DNA of 64,000 nt, taken from assembly GCA_002840565.1 (NCBI GenBank), contig PHBK01000010.1, positions 122,375 to 186,374 on the forward strand, written 5' to 3'. Numbering within the stretch: position 1 is the stretch's first letter; each line of letters starts with the position of its first letter. Made by a program: the position numbers and the translations under genes. This document shows positions 25,781 to 37,052 of this stretch, in pieces. The notes below the pieces were generated by a model. It saw only the letters and a list, made by a program, of their open reading frames with translations. It made no database searches and had not been told where the DNA came from. This stretch comes from Deltaproteobacteria bacterium HGW-Deltaproteobacteria-12. Lineage in GTDB: Bacteria > Desulfobacterota > Syntrophia > Syntrophales > Smithellaceae.

Positions 25781-26992
25781 ATGAGTAACAGAGATGTAGT
25801 ATTTGTCGATGGCGCAAGAACAGCTTTCGGAACACTCGGAAAAACTTTACGGAATTTCACAATGGAACAGCTGGCGGGTCTTGGTATTAAAGGCCTGGTT
25901 GAAAAAAGCAAGATTATTGAAAGGGGCGGCCGTGTCGACTCCGTTTTCGCCGGGTCGGCAGGTGGCGGAAACTCCGCCCTGAATCCGGCACGCTGGGCCG
26001 CACTGGCAGCAGGACTTCCCGAGTCTACAGCGGCTTCATATGTGGAAATGCAATGCGGTTCTGCCATCGATTCGATCAACCACGCTGCCTGGCGAATTAT
26101 CGCCGGTCAGGCCGATATCATGATTGCCGGCGGCATGGAAGCTTACAGCCAGATGCCGGCCAAATTTTCCATGTCCGTAGAACCGTATAAGATGATTCCT
26201 CCCATGCCGATTCCGACGTCCCTGTCGCCGACTATGGATGTGGCAACAAACAACATGGGTTTGACGGCGGAAGCTCTGCAAAAAAAGTATAATATATCCC
26301 GGCAGGCCCAGGATGAATTTGCTCTGCGCAGCCAGGTTCTGGCAAGAAAGGCTATCGACGCCGGATATTTTCTCGATGAGATTATTCCCGTTATGGTTCC
26401 CCAGGGGAAGAAAAATCCACCGCTGGAATTCAAGGTTGACGAGTTCCCCCGGACGACCTCAATGGAAGCACTTTCGGCCCTTCCTCCCGCTTTTATGAAA
26501 GATGGAACAGTTACAGCCGGAAATTCCTCCGGCCGCAACGACGGTGCCGCTTTTGTCCTGATGATGACCCGCGAGAAAGCCGAACAACTCGGATATCAGC
26601 CGATGGCCAGATGGCTGGCCGGTGGTGACTATGGAGTTGATCCGAAAATCATGGGTATCGCTCCGGCCTATGCTGTCCCCCAGGCATTCAAAAGAGCCAA
26701 CTTGAAACTTTCCGATATGGATGTCATCGAATGTAATGAAGCCTTCGCGGTTCAGAACCTGGCGGTGGCCGCCGAATTGGAAAAACAGTGCGGCGAAAAA
26801 GTCGACATGAACAAATGGAATCCCAATGGCGGCGCCATTGCTTTCGGCCACCCCAACGGCGCATCCGGAGCACGTATCTGTATTTTTACGATGAAAGAAC
26901 TAATCCGCAAAGGCGGCAAATACGGCTGCTTCAGCTCCTGCTGCGGCGGCGGTTTGGGCGTGGCAGCGGTGATCGAGAACCTGCAGCGCTGA
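25781..26992 (+). CDS. Acetyl-CoA acyltransferase (thiolase)
   Basis: 403 residues with all thiolase landmarks: nucleophile Cys in YVEMQCGSAIDSIN, NEAFAVQN, the His in GGAIAFGHPNGASGAR and the second Cys in CSSCCGGGLGVA. It cleaves the 3-oxoacyl-CoA with CoA to yield acetyl-CoA and a shortened acyl-CoA and is the last gene of the catabolic run. The ATG follows CAGGAGG. A palindromic mobile-type element lies 34 bases past its stop. Confidence 0.92.
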   Translation: MSNRDVVFVDGARTAFGTLGKTLRNFTMEQLAGLGIKGLVEKSKIIERGGRVDSVFAGSAGGGNSALNPARWAALAAGLPESTAASYVEMQCGSAIDSINHAAWRIIAGQADIMIAGGMEAYSQMPAKFSMSVEPYKMIPPMPIPTSLSPTMDVATNNMGLTAEALQKKYNISRQAQDEFALRSQVLARKAIDAGYFLDEIIPVMVPQGKKNPPLEFKVDEFPRTTSMEALSALPPAFMKDGTVTAGNSSGRNDGAAFVLMMTREKAEQLGYQPMARWLAGGDYGVDPKIMGIAPAYAVPQAFKRANLKLSDMDVIECNEAFAVQNLAVAAELEKQCGEKVDMNKWNPNGGAIAFGHPNGASGARICIFTMKELIRKGGKYGCFSSCCGGGLGVAAVIENLQR

Positions 26993-27025
26993 TCTTTTCG
27001 ACAACCTGAGTTGGAAATGCTTAAA

Positions 27026-27179
27026 CCCAGATTACGCAATAGAAAAATATTTATAAAACAACGGTCTTTGCGAGGAACGAAGTGACGAAGCAATCTCATA
27101 TAATCAATTGCTTAGATTGCTTCGCTTTGCTCGCAATGACATATTCTCTAAAGCTTTGTACCCTATTGCGTAATCTGGG
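27026..27179. repeat. Palindromic MITE-like element, copy B
   Basis: 154 bp with exact 16-base ends CCCAGATTACGCAATA / TATTGCGTAATCTGGG and inner inverted arms around GAAGCAATCT...AGATTGCTTC. It is the cleanest copy in the window. It separates the thiolase gene from the convergent minus-strand genes and could act as a bidirectional terminator-like structure. Confidence 0.9.
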
Positions 27180-27274
27180 TAAAAAAAACAACAAAAAAAG
27201 ACTAAAGACAACTGAATTCGGGGAATAAGGTGTTTGGGCAGGCCGGGTCTTGGCGGCCAGGCCTGCCCGAGGAT

Positions 27275-28252
27275 TCAATTAACCAATGATTCCGGACTCT
27301 CCCCTTTGAGCACCCGGGCAATGTTTGCTGTGGCCATGTTAATGATCCTCATGGACGCTTCATCCGTCACGCCGGCCACATGGGGCGATAAGAGCAGTTT
27401 TTCACTTTCCACACCGAGCAGCGGATTATTCATTGATACCGGCTCTTCGGAGAATACATCGATGCCTGCCCCGGCAATCTTTCCCTTTTTGATGGCCTCG
27501 GCCAGAGCCTTTTCATCCACAAGCTCGGCTCGAGCTACATTGATCAGGTACGCGCCTTGTTTCATGGAGTTGAGGGAACCTTCATTGATCATGTTACTTG
27601 TGGCATCCGTAAGCGGTGCATGAAGACTGATGATATCCGCCTGACCAAGAATGGTGTTCATCTCCGCGTATTCAACTCCGAGGTCCTGTTCTACGGACAT
27701 AACCTGCCGATAAGTATCAAAGTAGAGAATCCGGCTCAATTGAAATGCCTTCAGCCTTTCGGCAACTGCCCGACCGATGCGTCCGAAACCCACAATACCC
27801 CATACCTTCCCTTTAAGCTCTGCCGGTTTTATACGCATCTGTTCCCAACCGCCCGACTTCGTGCTGATATGCGCATGGAGCATGTTTTTGAGCAGATAAA
27901 GTCCCCAGGCGATCGTATGTTCGGCTACACTAACGGCATTGGCGCCGCCCGTATTGGCCAGTTTGATTCCTCTGACCGTGCATGCATCCACATCGATGTG
28001 CTGGTAGCCTGCGCCGGGCTGCTGGATGAATTTCAGATTCCCTGTCACCGCGATAACATCTGCGGTGATCTTCTTTTGAAAAGTGTAATCCCCCAGCACC
28101 ACGTCAGCCTCTGAAAATGCTTTCTTCAATTCCTCCGCCGACATTTCGTTACCGGGAATGACCTCGAAATCAGGCACACCGGGTACTTGCTGTATGAGTA
28201 ACTTCACGATTTCGGCGGGTAATGGAGACAGCGAAAGCACTTTTTTCGCCAT
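27275..28252 (-). CDS. D-2-hydroxyacid dehydrogenase (SerA/LdhA family)
   Basis: 325 residues. GIVGFGRIGRAVAERL is the NAD loop. The catalytic Arg lies in NVARAELVDE, Glu in DVFSEEP and His in LSPHVAGVT, which are all three family residues. The length fits a glyoxylate/hydroxypyruvate or phosphoglycerate dehydrogenase-like enzyme without the ACT domain of SerA. It is followed upstream on the same strand by an SDR and glycerol kinase, so the three may form one unit handling C3 compounds. Confidence 0.85.
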   Translation of the reverse strand: MAKKVLSLSPLPAEIVKLLIQQVPGVPDFEVIPGNEMSAEELKKAFSEADVVLGDYTFQKKITADVIAVTGNLKFIQQPGAGYQHIDVDACTVRGIKLANTGGANAVSVAEHTIAWGLYLLKNMLHAHISTKSGGWEQMRIKPAELKGKVWGIVGFGRIGRAVAERLKAFQLSRILYFDTYRQVMSVEQDLGVEYAEMNTILGQADIISLHAPLTDATSNMINEGSLNSMKQGAYLINVARAELVDEKALAEAIKKGKIAGAGIDVFSEEPVSMNNPLLGVESEKLLLSPHVAGVTDEASMRIINMATANIARVLKGESPESLVN

Positions 28253-28271
28253 ACTTTGCTCCTTAAACTTT

Positions 28272-29021
28272 TTAGATTTTCATTCCGCCGTCGCAGAAGA
28301 TAACCTGTCCGGTGATGAAGGAACTTTCATCGGATGCCAGAAACAGCGCCAGATTGGCTATATCAAGCGGTGATCCTTTGCGATTCATGGGAACAAGGAA
28401 CGGCAGCATTGCATCCATTTGTTTGATGGTTTCGGGAGGCATGCTTTTCATCATGTCCGTCCAGATCATGCCCGGAGCGATGGCATTTACATTAACGTTC
28501 TTGGCCCCCATTTCCTTGGCCGCGGTTTTGGTCATGCCGATAACGCCCGCCTTGGTTGCGGAGTAATTGAGCTGGCCCGCGTTTCCCAGAGCGCTGGTTG
28601 ATGAAACATTGATAATCTTGCCGTAGCCCTTCTCCCGCATGATCCTGCCCGCGCACTGCATGCCGTAAAACACACCGGTCAGGTTGATGGCAACAACCTG
28701 ATCCCACTGCTCGTCGGTCATCTTATGCATCATCGAATCACGGGTGATGCCGGCGTTGTTGACGATAATATCAACGGTGCCGAATTCCTGAATGGCGGTA
28801 TCAACCATCTTCTGAACAGTCTCCCGCGATGTCACCGAGCCGATGACAGCCACAGCGCTGCCTCCCTGGGCTTTAACTTTATCCACAACACTTTTGGCGT
28901 CCGCCTCATTGACGTCATTGACGACAACTTTTGCGCCCTCCTCGACAAAACGCATCACAATCCCTTCGCCGATGCCGCGCCCTGATCCCGTTACAATCGC
29001 CACTTTGTCCTTTAATCTCAT
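28272..29021 (-). CDS. SDR, 3-oxoacyl-(ACP/CoA) reductase type (FabG-like)
   Basis: 249 residues. VTGSGRGIGEGI, VNNAGITRDSMM and the catalytic NVSSTSALGNAGQLNYSATKAG are typical of FabG/PhaB reductases. The canonical Asn, Ser, Tyr and Lys are all present. It would reduce a 3-oxoacyl thioester or work in reverse. It is 19 bases upstream (minus strand) of the hydroxyacid dehydrogenase. Confidence 0.85.
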   Translation of the reverse strand: MRLKDKVAIVTGSGRGIGEGIVMRFVEEGAKVVVNDVNEADAKSVVDKVKAQGGSAVAVIGSVTSRETVQKMVDTAIQEFGTVDIIVNNAGITRDSMMHKMTDEQWDQVVAINLTGVFYGMQCAGRIMREKGYGKIINVSSTSALGNAGQLNYSATKAGVIGMTKTAAKEMGAKNVNVNAIAPGMIWTDMMKSMPPETIKQMDAMLPFLVPMNRKGSPLDIANLALFLASDESSFITGQVIFCDGGMKI

Positions 29022-29057
29022 TCCTCAATCTCCCTTCAGTATTTAGTTTTAGTCTCA

Positions 29058-29139
29058 GTCTTTTACCTTCAGCCTTTTACCTTCAGCCTTCAGCCTTTAT
29101 CCTTTTGCCTTTTACCTTCAGCCTTCAGCCTTCAGCCTT
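29058..29139. repeat. CCTTCAG/GGCTGAA heptamer array after glpK
   Basis: The spacer downstream of the glycerol kinase stop is almost wholly built from heptamers. On the sense (minus) strand they read GGCTGAA interspersed with GGTAAAA. It begins within three bases of the stop codon. Similar arrays follow the stops at 33280 and 33720. Confidence 0.7.
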
Positions 29140-29141
29140 TA

Positions 29142-30692
<1,551 letters not shown>

Positions 30693-30803
30693 TCAAGATA
30701 AATATTAATTTTTAGGCAAAAACAAGCGATGACTGATCCGCCCTGCCATCCGGAATAAATACAAGGATGTTTACTTTTAGTTGCCTATAACACAATTTTG
30801 TAT

Positions 30804-30832
30804 TTGACAAATTACATTTTTGTCGTTAGGAA
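30804..30832 (+). promoter_or_regulatory. Sigma70-type promoter of the NrpR-like gene
   Basis: TTGACA at 30804-30809 is followed after 17 bases by a weak TAGGAA. It lies immediately before a perfect palindrome and 27 bases before the preferred ATG. Confidence 0.45.
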
Positions 30833-30834
30833 TA

Positions 30835-30850
30835 CGGCAAACGTTTGCCG
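30835..30850. promoter_or_regulatory. Perfect 16-bp palindromic operator
   Basis: CGGCAAACGTTTGCCG is its own reverse complement. It sits between the promoter and ATG 30859, where a bound repressor would block its own gene. I did not find a second full copy near gdhA; a CGGCAA half-site occurs at 31862. Confidence 0.6.
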
Positions 30851-30858
30851 ACGGTCTT

Positions 30859-31860
30859 ATGAAACAATTATTCAACCCCGAAGATATCGAGCGAAAAGTA
30901 CTGCTGATTCTGAGAATTCTTAACGAAAGCCCGGAACCGGCCGGCGCTCGCGTAATTGCCAGAAAGATGATGGAGCGGGGCGTCCAATTAAGCGAAAGGA
31001 CTGTCCGCTATCATTTAAAGCTGATGGACGAAAGGGGTTTGACCAGGCTCATTGGCCGGCGCGACGGACGGATAATTACCGCAGCCGGACTGGATGAAAT
31101 TTCCAATGCCCGCGTCCAGGATAAAATCAGCCTGTCTATTTCCCGCATTGATGTTCTCTCTTTTCGAACCAGCTTCAACCTCAAGAAAAAAACCGGCATG
31201 GTCCCGGTCAACATATCCTTCTTTCCCGAAAAAGATTTTAAAAAAGCGCTCCGGATTATGAAACCGGTTTTCCGGGAAAAACTTGCCGTCAGCGAGCGCG
31301 TTGCCGCTGCCCCGGCCGGCAAAAAGCTGGGGGATATGGTCGTACCGGAAGGGAAAGTCGGGCTCGCCTCGGTCTGCAGTATTTTAATCAACGGCATTCT
31401 CTTGAAGCAGGGCATTCCCATTGACTCCAAGTTTGCCGGCATTCTTCAGGTGAGAAATAGAGTTCCCCTGCGCTTTGTCGAGCTTATCCATTATGCGGGA
31501 TCATCGCTGGATCCTTCGGAGATTTTTGTCCGCGGTCACATGACTTCGGTACAGCAGGTTATTGAAGAGGGAGAAGGCAAGATTCTCGCCAATTTCCGTG
31601 AAATACCGGCACTCAGCAGCAGCCTGGTGGAAGATATGGTGGGCCAGATGGGTCTGCTGGGTATTCACGGAGTTCTTTCCATCGGTAAGCCCGGCAATCC
31701 CGTATGTCAGACCGGGGTCGACATCAACAAAGCGGGAATGATTCTCGTCGGGGGATTAAACCCGATTGCGGCGGCCTATGAATCGGGAATAGAAGTGGAC
31801 AACCGCGCGATGTCCACAGTAATGGCCTTTGAGCATCTCCACAGCATAGAGGAATTATAG
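30859..31860 (+). CDS. NrpR-like transcriptional regulator (HTH + NrpR domain)
   Basis: 333 residues from ATG 30859; a TTG start at 30820 is possible but would place the operator palindrome inside the gene. The N-terminus is a winged helix (ERKVLLILRILNES, GARVIARKM, LSERTVRYHLKLMDERGL). The rest is one NrpR (DUF128) domain with GLASVCSILINGILLKQGIPIDSKFAGILQ and the closing MILVGGLNPIAAAYESGIE. NrpR of methanogens represses nitrogen-assimilation genes and is relieved by 2-oxoglutarate. Here the next gene is glutamate dehydrogenase, a natural target. Bacterial homologues are less studied, so the effector is inference. Confidence 0.8.
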   Translation: MKQLFNPEDIERKVLLILRILNESPEPAGARVIARKMMERGVQLSERTVRYHLKLMDERGLTRLIGRRDGRIITAAGLDEISNARVQDKISLSISRIDVLSFRTSFNLKKKTGMVPVNISFFPEKDFKKALRIMKPVFREKLAVSERVAAAPAGKKLGDMVVPEGKVGLASVCSILINGILLKQGIPIDSKFAGILQVRNRVPLRFVELIHYAGSSLDPSEIFVRGHMTSVQQVIEEGEGKILANFREIPALSSSLVEDMVGQMGLLGIHGVLSIGKPGNPVCQTGVDINKAGMILVGGLNPIAAAYESGIEVDNRAMSTVMAFEHLHSIEEL

Positions 31861-31879
31861 ACGGCAACATATGAATTAT

Positions 31880-31891
31880 TTACCAAGGTAA
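31880..31891. promoter_or_regulatory. Short inverted repeat before gdhA
   Basis: TTACC and GGTAA flank an AA centre, 33 bases before the gdhA ATG. It may be an operator or part of the promoter; the match to the palindrome upstream of the regulator is poor. Confidence 0.25.
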
Positions 31892-33280
<1,389 letters not shown>

Positions 33281-33283
33281 GAA

Positions 33284-33345
33284 GAGACTGAAGACTGAGG
33301 GCTGAAGACTGAAGACTGAGGACTGAAGGTTCAAGGCTCAAGGAA
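33284..33345. repeat. CTGAAGA/CTGAGGG heptamer array after gdhA
   Basis: Directly after the gdhA stop the plus strand runs through heptamers of the form CTGAAGA, CTGAGGG and CTGAAGG. It mirrors, in inverted orientation, the array at 33664-33719 on the far side of the same spacer. Confidence 0.7.
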
Positions 33346-33402
33346 GAATCCTGAGATATGGGAAACTTCACGTCAATTTCACAATCTGATTAAATATTTT
33401 CT

Positions 33403-33440
33403 AAAAGCCCGGCAGGGATGAAAATCCCTCCGGGCTTTTT
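33403..33440. terminator. Bidirectional intrinsic terminator
   Basis: A long hairpin AAAAGCCCGG...CCGGGCTTTTT, with inner stem AGGGAT/ATCCCT and a GAAA loop, ends in a T run on the plus strand and an A run on the left. It can therefore serve both gdhA and the convergent gene. Confidence 0.85.
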
Positions 33441-33475
33441 ACTGAAACTTTTGACTCTTTCCATCGTTATTTTAA

Positions 33476-33641
33476 CCCGGATTACGCAATAGGGCATAAA
33501 GGATTAGATACGAATAATAAAAATTGTCATTGCGAGCGAAGCGAAGCAATCTAAGTAATTGATTCTATGAGATTGCTTCGTCACTTCGTTCCTCGCAAAG
33601 ACTGTTGTTTCGTAAATTATTTTTCCATTGCATAACCTGGG
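33476..33641. repeat. Palindromic MITE-like element, copy C
   Basis: 166 bp, ends CCCGGATTACGCAATA and CCATTGCATAACCTGGG (two to three mismatches to the consensus), inner GAAGCAATCT...AGATTGCTTC arms. It lies in the convergent spacer between gdhA and the KaiC/PPDK-like gene. Confidence 0.85.
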
Positions 33642-33663
33642 TTTAATGCCCCGGAACAGCTAT

Positions 33664-33719
33664 GTCTTTCCCTTCCGCCCTCAGCCCTCAGCCCTCAGCC
33701 TTCAGTCTTCAGTCTTCTC
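33664..33719. repeat. Heptamer array after the KaiC/PPDK-like gene
   Basis: On the sense (minus) strand, right after the stop at 33720, the sequence reads GAAGACTGAAGACTGAAGG followed by GGCTGAG units. It is the inverted counterpart of the array after gdhA. Confidence 0.7.
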
Positions 33720-36311
33720 TTACTTACCAAAGAAACAAATCATCTTCTGATTAACAATATCCGAAAGCAGTCGTAAATCCTTGCCCCCGACATCGCAGAC
33801 ATGAACGACATTCTCATAAACTTTATCTTCGGGCACCAGATCGCCGAGAATATTGGGTTGCCGCTCCATCCATGCTTTATTGAAAATAACGTTCTTCTTT
33901 TCCGGATAGACAGCCATGTAGAAAATGTCCATTTCGACCAGATCCTGGAAAAAATGCGTGCCGAAGGAAAGATCGGGGACAAGGCTGCCGTCCGAATAAG
34001 CGATCTCGGCAATAGCCGCCACATTATTGATCTCCGAAAAAGTCACGGGCACTCCCATCGCCGGCGTAGTTGTCCCCCAGCGGCCGGGTCCGAAAAGAAT
34101 CGTCGGCATTGCCTCGCGCCGGCCGATCAGTTTATTGAGCTTTCCCACCAGGCGGGCAATATCATATTTTTGGGAAAGATTGAGACGGGTATAACCCTGG
34201 GGATCGATATAAATCAGGCGGGATAAGGCCAGATAAACACTCCCGCCCATAAAATTGGCGTCCTGCTGGAGCAGAATCTTGGTATTGCTGATTTTTTCAG
34301 GAATTTCCACCCGGCTGTAATGCCCTTTGGTCTGGAAGGGCCGGCATTGCAGCAGATTTATTTTAGCTTTGCCTTCCGCATTGAAATTAACCGTAAATTC
34401 AATATCCACGGGATAGCGGTACACCTCTTCGAGTTTTTTAAGCATCCGGGAAATGACCTGGACAAAGTCTGTGGTGGACAGCAATTCGTCAAAGGTCAAT
34501 ATCCATGATCCCTGCACGCTTCCGCCCTTCGCCCGCTGGTATTCCTCCGCAGCGGTATCGCGGACGGCAATCAGGTCAATGTGCGATTCCAAATCTTCGC
34601 TGATCACGTCGCTGACCGCCAGTGATTGAAATTCATTTTCCTGTAAATTCAGCAGATCAACCTCTCTTTGTGAAAAACGCTTCATATCTTCCTGCTTGGC
34701 AAAAGGTTTGGTCAGCGGCGCATCCAGAGCAACAATCCGTGGATAATCATTCTCGACACGGTTTACCGCCCTTGTTCCAAGGCCGAAAACAATCCGCAGC
34801 ATTCCGGCTTTCGGATCCATCCCCTTTTGCCAGACAAAGGTGTTATAAGACAAGCCGACACCGGCCATATCCGGGAAGAAATAGTTCCGGCGATGCGATC
34901 CTGAAACTCTCTGCACCAGGAGGGCCATCTGCTCATCGTGGCTGCTCAGCCCGCGCTGGAGCCGGTAAGTCAGGGCATCCACATTCATGGCGCTGGCAAA
35001 TATCTTCCGGACCGCTTCCTCGAAACGCTCATAACGCTGCTCCGGCGTCCCCTGGTTGGGGCAGAAATAGCTTTCATATTTGCCGGCAAAAGCGTTGCCG
35101 AAAGCATCTTCCAGCAGAGAGCTGGAGCGGACGATTATCGGCGACTGGCCGAAATACTCGAGCATCAACTGAAACTGTTCCCGAACTTCTTCGGGAAAGG
35201 TTCCATGCAGCATTTTACCTTTTAATATTTTGGCGTTTTCAAAATATTTTTCTTCGGTTTTATGCTCCATCAGCAATTTCCACCAGCCGTTTTGCACAAT
35301 GTAAGAATAAAAAACATCCGATCCGATATAATAGGAATCGTGCAACTCCAGCTTTTGCGGCCAGTTCATGCCGGTGTCCCGGCGCAGGATATTGCGGGCG
35401 AGCAGCATGCCGACTGATTTGCCGCCGATGAAACCGGTGCCGATCAGCCGCTGTTTAATTTCCACCAGATCTTCCAGCGTGAAATATTCTTTCACCAGAG
35501 AAAGCATGCGTTTTTCCCGTCCGATCAAAACCCGGGACAGTGTTTCCACCATTTTTTGTCTTGCCGCAGTGGCTTTCCTGTTTTCCAGCAGGTTGAAGGC
35601 CTGAAGAAATATGTGATCCCAGTAATCCAGATTGCGCTCACCGCCGGCGGCGTTTCTGTCCGTTAAAAAAGAAAAGAAACTGGCGGCATCGGCGCTGTTC
35701 AGAATCGGGACAAACCTGTCCTTCTCCATGATATGCGGCAGAAACATTGTGGGAGTATAGCGTTGCCAGGCTTTGAGCGGATGAACGCAGAGCTTTCCTT
35801 CCTGGCTGTAAATATCGAGAAGAACCTGGGTTGTTTCCCGAATCCGGGCAATGGTTTTGTAGGAATGGCGGTTGCGCAGAATGGAAAAATAGGCAACAGT
35901 GTTCAGCTCAAACAGATAAGGGCAGGTAATGACAAAAAAATTGCCGATCATCAGATCGGTGGCCCAGGCCATTAAAAGATCGGACAGACAGTCAAATACA
36001 TAGAACACATCTCTCCCTTCGTCACGAACGATGCCATGCACCTGGCTGGAAAAAGCTTCAAAACCCTTTTGGGGGTTGAGCTTATAAATTACCACCTTTT
36101 GTTTTGCCTCAAAAAGCGGCGGATGATCGGCAAAACGCATATAAACTATCCGCTGTCCGCGGGCGATGGCCGTAGCAACATAAGGATCGACAAATCTTTT
36201 ATATTCCGCGATATCGTCCACCTGAAAGACGACATTATCACCCATACGCAGCGAATTGAGAATTTCATCCAAACCACTGATGCCGGTACTGACTTTTGTT
36301 AAGCTCGTCAT
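33720..36311 (-). CDS. KaiC-like domain fused to PEP-synthase/PPDK ATP-binding module
   Basis: 863 residues. The first 200 or so resemble a KaiC/RadA-type fold (STGISGLDEILNSL), but the P-loop is lost (GDNVVFQVDD), so this part is probably not an ATPase. From about 295 a PEP-synthase-type ATP-binding module follows: GFIGGKSVGMLLARNIL, RSSSLLEDAFGNAFAGKYESYF near 395-416, and DIEFTVNF...INLLQCRP near 650. The phospho-His swivelling domain and the PEP barrel of true PEP synthase are absent; a unique 200-residue C-terminal region with GPGRWGTTTPAMGVP is present instead. It may phosphorylate or sense a small molecule or partner protein. The ATG is at 36311. Confidence 0.65.
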   Translation of the reverse strand: MTSLTKVSTGISGLDEILNSLRMGDNVVFQVDDIAEYKRFVDPYVATAIARGQRIVYMRFADHPPLFEAKQKVVIYKLNPQKGFEAFSSQVHGIVRDEGRDVFYVFDCLSDLLMAWATDLMIGNFFVITCPYLFELNTVAYFSILRNRHSYKTIARIRETTQVLLDIYSQEGKLCVHPLKAWQRYTPTMFLPHIMEKDRFVPILNSADAASFFSFLTDRNAAGGERNLDYWDHIFLQAFNLLENRKATAARQKMVETLSRVLIGREKRMLSLVKEYFTLEDLVEIKQRLIGTGFIGGKSVGMLLARNILRRDTGMNWPQKLELHDSYYIGSDVFYSYIVQNGWWKLLMEHKTEEKYFENAKILKGKMLHGTFPEEVREQFQLMLEYFGQSPIIVRSSSLLEDAFGNAFAGKYESYFCPNQGTPEQRYERFEEAVRKIFASAMNVDALTYRLQRGLSSHDEQMALLVQRVSGSHRRNYFFPDMAGVGLSYNTFVWQKGMDPKAGMLRIVFGLGTRAVNRVENDYPRIVALDAPLTKPFAKQEDMKRFSQREVDLLNLQENEFQSLAVSDVISEDLESHIDLIAVRDTAAEEYQRAKGGSVQGSWILTFDELLSTTDFVQVISRMLKKLEEVYRYPVDIEFTVNFNAEGKAKINLLQCRPFQTKGHYSRVEIPEKISNTKILLQQDANFMGGSVYLALSRLIYIDPQGYTRLNLSQKYDIARLVGKLNKLIGRREAMPTILFGPGRWGTTTPAMGVPVTFSEINNVAAIAEIAYSDGSLVPDLSFGTHFFQDLVEMDIFYMAVYPEKKNVIFNKAWMERQPNILGDLVPEDKVYENVVHVCDVGGKDLRLLSDIVNQKMICFFGK

Positions 36312-36456
36312 TTGTTCCCTTCCTTAATGAAATTTTTCCGAATAAATTAATATCAGCCCCTATTTCCGCCGGTATTAAAGCATATAGCCGGTTTCTAGCC
36401 AAGTATTTTAGTAGATCAAAGTTTAGCCCGCTTGATCTGTATAATTGGAGTTTTGC

Positions 36457-37038
36457 CTATTGCCTGAACAATCCCTCCAGGGCAATTGCGGAGACGGCCT
36501 TCCGGGTCGAAGGAAACTCGCGTTCCTGCAGATGAGCAGGCAATTCTTCTTTCCTGCCCTGCCTGCCGACGGCGATCATCGCCTCCACCGTATAATCAGC
36601 AGGAATGAACAGAACCTCCTTTGCCTTGTCATAATCGAAGCCCTGCATGCCGTGCACAACCAGATTCATCAGCGATCCCTGAAGCGCGAAACTCCCCCAG
36701 GCGGCGCCGGCATCATAGGAATGAGTCCGGGCCGGCTTGCCGGAATCAAAAGTTGTTTTGGATATGACCACGATCAGCGCCGCCGCATTTTTCGCCCAGA
36801 CCTGATTTCCTTCCGCCAGCAGATTAAAGAAAGTACTCCAGAATGGCGTGTTTCGGCGGGCATAAACAAAACGCCAGGGCTGATTATTGTTGGATGAAGG
36901 CGCCCAGCGGGCTGCTTCCAGAAGAGAAAACAGTTCGGCTTCCGCAATTTCTTCGCCGGACATGGCCCGCGGCGACCAGCGATTTAAAAAAATCTCATTG
37001 ATGTCATGCTGTGTTTTTCTAAAATCACCGATATTCAT
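36457..37038 (-). CDS. Nitroreductase-family FMN protein
   Basis: 193 residues: RWSPRAMSGEEIAEAELFSLLEAARWAPSSNNNQPWRFVY covers the FMN phosphate-binding Arg-Ser pair and the SxNxQPW motif, and AMIAVGRQGRKEELP is the C-terminal FMN contact. Substrate open (quinone, nitro compound, or enone). It is 15 bases downstream of the PolX stop on the same strand, suggesting one transcription unit. Confidence 0.85.
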   Translation of the reverse strand: MNIGDFRKTQHDINEIFLNRWSPRAMSGEEIAEAELFSLLEAARWAPSSNNNQPWRFVYARRNTPFWSTFFNLLAEGNQVWAKNAAALIVVISKTTFDSGKPARTHSYDAGAAWGSFALQGSLMNLVVHGMQGFDYDKAKEVLFIPADYTVEAMIAVGRQGRKEELPAHLQEREFPSTRKAVSAIALEGLFRQ

Positions 37039-37052
37039 AAAGCACCTCCCTG

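Noticed and set aside
29058-29139. CRISPR array
   Set aside because: The heptamers are contiguous or nearly so, without spacers, and no cas genes are present in the window.
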